Source: UBA11524 sp964391995 (GTDB taxonomy: Bacteria; Bacillota; Clostridia; Christensenellales; Aristaeellaceae). Taken from it: a stretch of 8,108 nucleotides of DNA. The stretch spans positions 1 to 8,108 of the forward strand of contig CAYMOM010000090.1 in the NCBI GenBank assembly GCA_964391995.1. The letters are read 5' to 3'. Positions 6,352 to 8,108 of the stretch are shown here, in pieces (the first letter of the stretch is position 1; every line of letters begins with the position of its first letter). The notes under the pieces were generated by a model that was given only the letters and a program-made list of their open reading frames with translations, searched no databases and was not told the origin of the DNA. Position numbers and translations under genes: made by a program.

Positions 6352-7689
6352 GTGTTTGGATCCCGTATGTTTCCCGGCGGCACCCATCCCCATGAGGGTG
6401 TGAACGGCAAGAGCGTCAATGGCGGCAATGCCATTGTTTCCATGCCTGCGCCGCCCCGGGTGGTCATTCCGCTGTCACAGCACATTGGTGCACCGGCTAA
6501 ACCTCTGGTAAAAAAAGGCGACCTGGTAAAAATGGGGCAGCTGATCGGCCAGGCCGGCGGCTATGTTTCCGCCAATGTGCATGCTTCCGTTTCCGGCAGG
6601 GTGCGGGAGGTGCAGCCGTGCCTGCTGGCCAGCGGCGTTTCCGTGCCTGCGGTGATCATCGACAACGACTATCAGGACGAGTGGGTCGAATGCACCCCTG
6701 CTGCCCAGCCGGAAAACCTTTCGGCTGATGAGCTGCGCCGCATCATTACGGAAGCCGGCGTGGTGGGCCTGGGCGGCGCGACCTTCCCCACGGCGGTGAA
6801 GCTGAACCCGGCGCCCGGCAAGGTGATTGAAAAGCTGATCATCAACGGCGCGGAATGCGAACCGTACCTGACGGCTGACCACCGACTGATGCTGGAGCGC
6901 GCGGCAGAGATCATCCAGGGCATTCGCATCGTCATGAAGGCCCTGGACATTCATGAGGCCATCATTGGCGTGGAGGACAACAAGCCGGACGCCATCGGGG
7001 CGCTGACGGCTGCTGCAGGCGAGGAAATCAGCGTGAAGGCGCTGCCGGTGCGCTACCCCCAGGGCGGCGAGAAACAGCTGGTTTACGCCCTGACCCGCCG
7101 CAAGGTGCCGGCGGGCGGCCTGCCCCTGGATGTTGGCGTTGCGGTGTGCAATGTGGGCACCTGCTATGCCATCCAGCAGGCTGTGTGCCTGGGACGCCCG
7201 CTGATTGAGCGGGTGACCACCGTAGGCGGCCTGGTGGAAAAGCCGGGCAACTTCCTGGTGCGCATCGGCACCACGGTGGAACAGCTGCTGGATGCCTGCG
7301 GCGGCGTGCAGAACGGTGTGAAACAGCTGGTGTACGGCGGGCCTATGATGGGCATGGCCATCGCCCGGACGGACATCCCCGTCACCAAGGGCTGTTCCGG
7401 CATTCTGGCCCTGGGCCAGGAAGCCATGGAACCCTATGAAAGTGCGTGCATCCGCTGCGGACGCTGCCTGCGGGCGTGTCCCATGCGGCTGATGCCTGCC
7501 AAGCTGGACGCCCTGACCCGCGCCCAGCGCTTTGAAGAAACGGAAAAGCTGGGTGTGATGAACTGCATGGAATGCGGTGCGTGCACCTTTGTGTGCCCGG
7601 CTAAGCGCAGCCTGACCCAGTCCTGCCGCACGGCTAAGAAGGTTATCAACACCCGCCGCAAGCAGGCGGCCCAGAAGAAGGGGGAGTGA
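6352..7689 (+). CDS. rnfC: Rnf complex subunit RnfC (ferredoxin:NAD+ oxidoreductase, NADH-binding subunit)
   Basis: RnfC is the peripheral subunit of the Rnf complex that carries the NAD(H) site and two 4Fe-4S clusters; the complex couples ferredoxin oxidation to ion export across the membrane. From GTG 6352 the protein has 445 residues, the usual size. An N-terminal PGGTHPHEG motif (8-16) resembles the family's FKGGxHP start. A barrel domain follows with IPLSQHIGAPAKPLVKKGD (39-57). The NADH/flavin-type Rossmann fold has GVVGLGGATFPT (136-147) and INGAECEPYLTADHR (164-178). A soluble ligand-binding (SLBB-like) segment lies at about 255-335. Two ferredoxin motifs end the protein: C366, C369, C372, C376 and C405, C408, C411, C415. 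The last 20 residues are basic. It has its own promoter at 6242-6270. rnfD follows after 4 bases, in the rnfC-D order usual in Clostridia. The start codon is the only real doubt; ATG 6310 and ATG 6367 are alternatives. Confidence 0.95.
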   Translation: MFGSRMFPGGTHPHEGVNGKSVNGGNAIVSMPAPPRVVIPLSQHIGAPAKPLVKKGDLVKMGQLIGQAGGYVSANVHASVSGRVREVQPCLLASGVSVPAVIIDNDYQDEWVECTPAAQPENLSADELRRIITEAGVVGLGGATFPTAVKLNPAPGKVIEKLIINGAECEPYLTADHRLMLERAAEIIQGIRIVMKALDIHEAIIGVEDNKPDAIGALTAAAGEEISVKALPVRYPQGGEKQLVYALTRRKVPAGGLPLDVGVAVCNVGTCYAIQQAVCLGRPLIERVTTVGGLVEKPGNFLVRIGTTVEQLLDACGGVQNGVKQLVYGGPMMGMAIARTDIPVTKGCSGILALGQEAMEPYESACIRCGRCLRACPMRLMPAKLDALTRAQRFEETEKLGVMNCMECGACTFVCPAKRSLTQSCRTAKKVINTRRKQAAQKKGE

Positions 7690-7693
7690 CGAC

Positions 7694-8108
7694 ATGCAAA
7701 GGAACCTGGCTGTTTCTTCCTCGCCCCATTTGAGGGACAATGTTTCCACCCGGCGGATCATGCAGGAGGTGTGCCTGGCGCTGGCACCTGCGGGCATTGC
7801 AGGTATTATTCTCTATGGCGGCAATGCGGCGGCGCTGATTGCCGCATCTGTTATCACCTGTGTGCTGGCGGAATTCCTCTACCAGAAGGCAACCGGGCAG
7901 AAGACCACCATCGGCGACTGGAGCGCCGTGGTGACCGGCCTGCTGCTGGCCTATAACCTGCCTGCCAACGCGCCCCTGTGGCTGGCTGTGCTGGGCGGAC
8001 TGATTGCCATTGTGCTGGTGAAACAGATTTTCGGCGGCATCGGCTCCAACTTCATGAACCCTGCGCTGACGGCCCGGGCCATTCTGTTCATCAGCTGGTC
8101 CAGCCTGA
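7694..8108 (+). CDS. rnfD: Rnf complex subunit RnfD, N-terminal part (3' end outside window)
   Basis: RnfD is a multi-spanning membrane subunit of the Rnf complex that carries a covalently bound FMN and lies in the electron and ion path. The first 138 residues are visible and the gene runs off the window. SSSPHLRDNVSTRRIM (8-23) is the typical clostridial RnfD start. Hydrophobic segments lie at about 26-42, 45-63, 78-90 and 94-111. GSNFMNPALTARAILFISW (117-135) matches the conserved family block. The threonine that carries FMN is expected farther on, outside the window. The purine-rich end of rnfC (around 7677-7686) serves as ribosome binding site, so the two are translationally close. The bases TGA at 8106-8108 are out of this frame: the last full codon is CTG ending at 8107. 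rnfG, rnfE, rnfA and rnfB are expected downstream by analogy with other Clostridia. Confidence 0.93.
   Translation, partial: MQRNLAVSSSPHLRDNVSTRRIMQEVCLALAPAGIAGIILYGGNAAALIAASVITCVLAEFLYQKATGQKTTIGDWSAVVTGLLLAYNLPANAPLWLAVLGGLIAIVLVKQIFGGIGSNFMNPALTARAILFISWSSL

Noticed and set aside
6475..7797. Long open frame on the minus strand opposite rnfC and the rnfD start (about 440 codons)
   Set aside because: It lies opposite a clearly recognised gene, has His/Ala/Gln-rich composition typical of antisense frames, and has no domain signature.
8106..8108. TGA at the very end of the window as the rnfD stop
   Set aside because: It is out of frame with rnfD; base 8108 is the first base of the next codon. 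The gene continues beyond the window.
1..8108. CRISPR arrays, insertion sequences, integrase sites, tRNA or rRNA genes, or a novel defence or biosynthetic system
   Set aside because: No spaced direct repeats, transposase or integrase frames, or RNA gene signatures are visible. Apart from the small gene at 251-399, all coding space belongs to well-known housekeeping families.

Overview
The window is a gene-dense, GC-rich stretch of a bacterial chromosome with all genes on the + strand. It carries a clostridial (Firmicutes) housekeeping cluster, dxs-tlyA-nadK-argR-recN, followed by the start of an Rnf ferredoxin:NAD+ oxidoreductase operon (rnfC, rnfD). Gene order, the MEP-pathway Dxs, an AhrC/ArgR-type regulator, purine-rich Shine-Dalgarno sites before most genes and an Rnf complex together suggest an anaerobic, fermentative, high-GC member of the Clostridia. 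I cannot name the genus. I see no mobile element, CRISPR array, tRNA or rRNA, and no clear new multi-gene system.

Layout. Bases 1-236 hold the C-terminal end of a D-alanine--D-alanine ligase with an unusual Gly-X-Lys repeat tail. Bases 237-389 hold what looks like a small single-pass membrane protein gene with a good ribosome binding site, broken by a one-base frameshift. dxs (390-2267) overlaps tlyA (2260-3072) by 8 bases. A 77-base AT-rich gap follows, with a well-formed promoter and an ARG-box-like operator lying across its -35 element and spacer. Then come nadK (3150-3986), argR (4012-4461) and recN (4487-6193), each 25 bases apart and probably one transcript. A 158-base gap (6194-6351) carries a second promoter with a consensus extended -10. 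rnfC starts at a GTG at 6352 and ends at 7689. rnfD starts 4 bases later and runs off the window end.

How the genes work together. Dxs feeds isoprenoid, thiamine and pyridoxal synthesis. TlyA modifies rRNA. NadK makes NADP. ArgR senses arginine and, from the operator seen, probably represses its own transcript, which would also place nadK and recN under arginine control. RecN acts in double-strand break repair. RnfC and RnfD are parts of the ion-pumping membrane complex that links reduced ferredoxin to NAD+.

The points most worth checking are the ARG-box/promoter overlap upstream of nadK-argR-recN, the apparent frameshift in the small membrane gene before dxs, and the junction where rnf genes follow recN in place of the spoIVB-spo0A pair found in classical spore formers.
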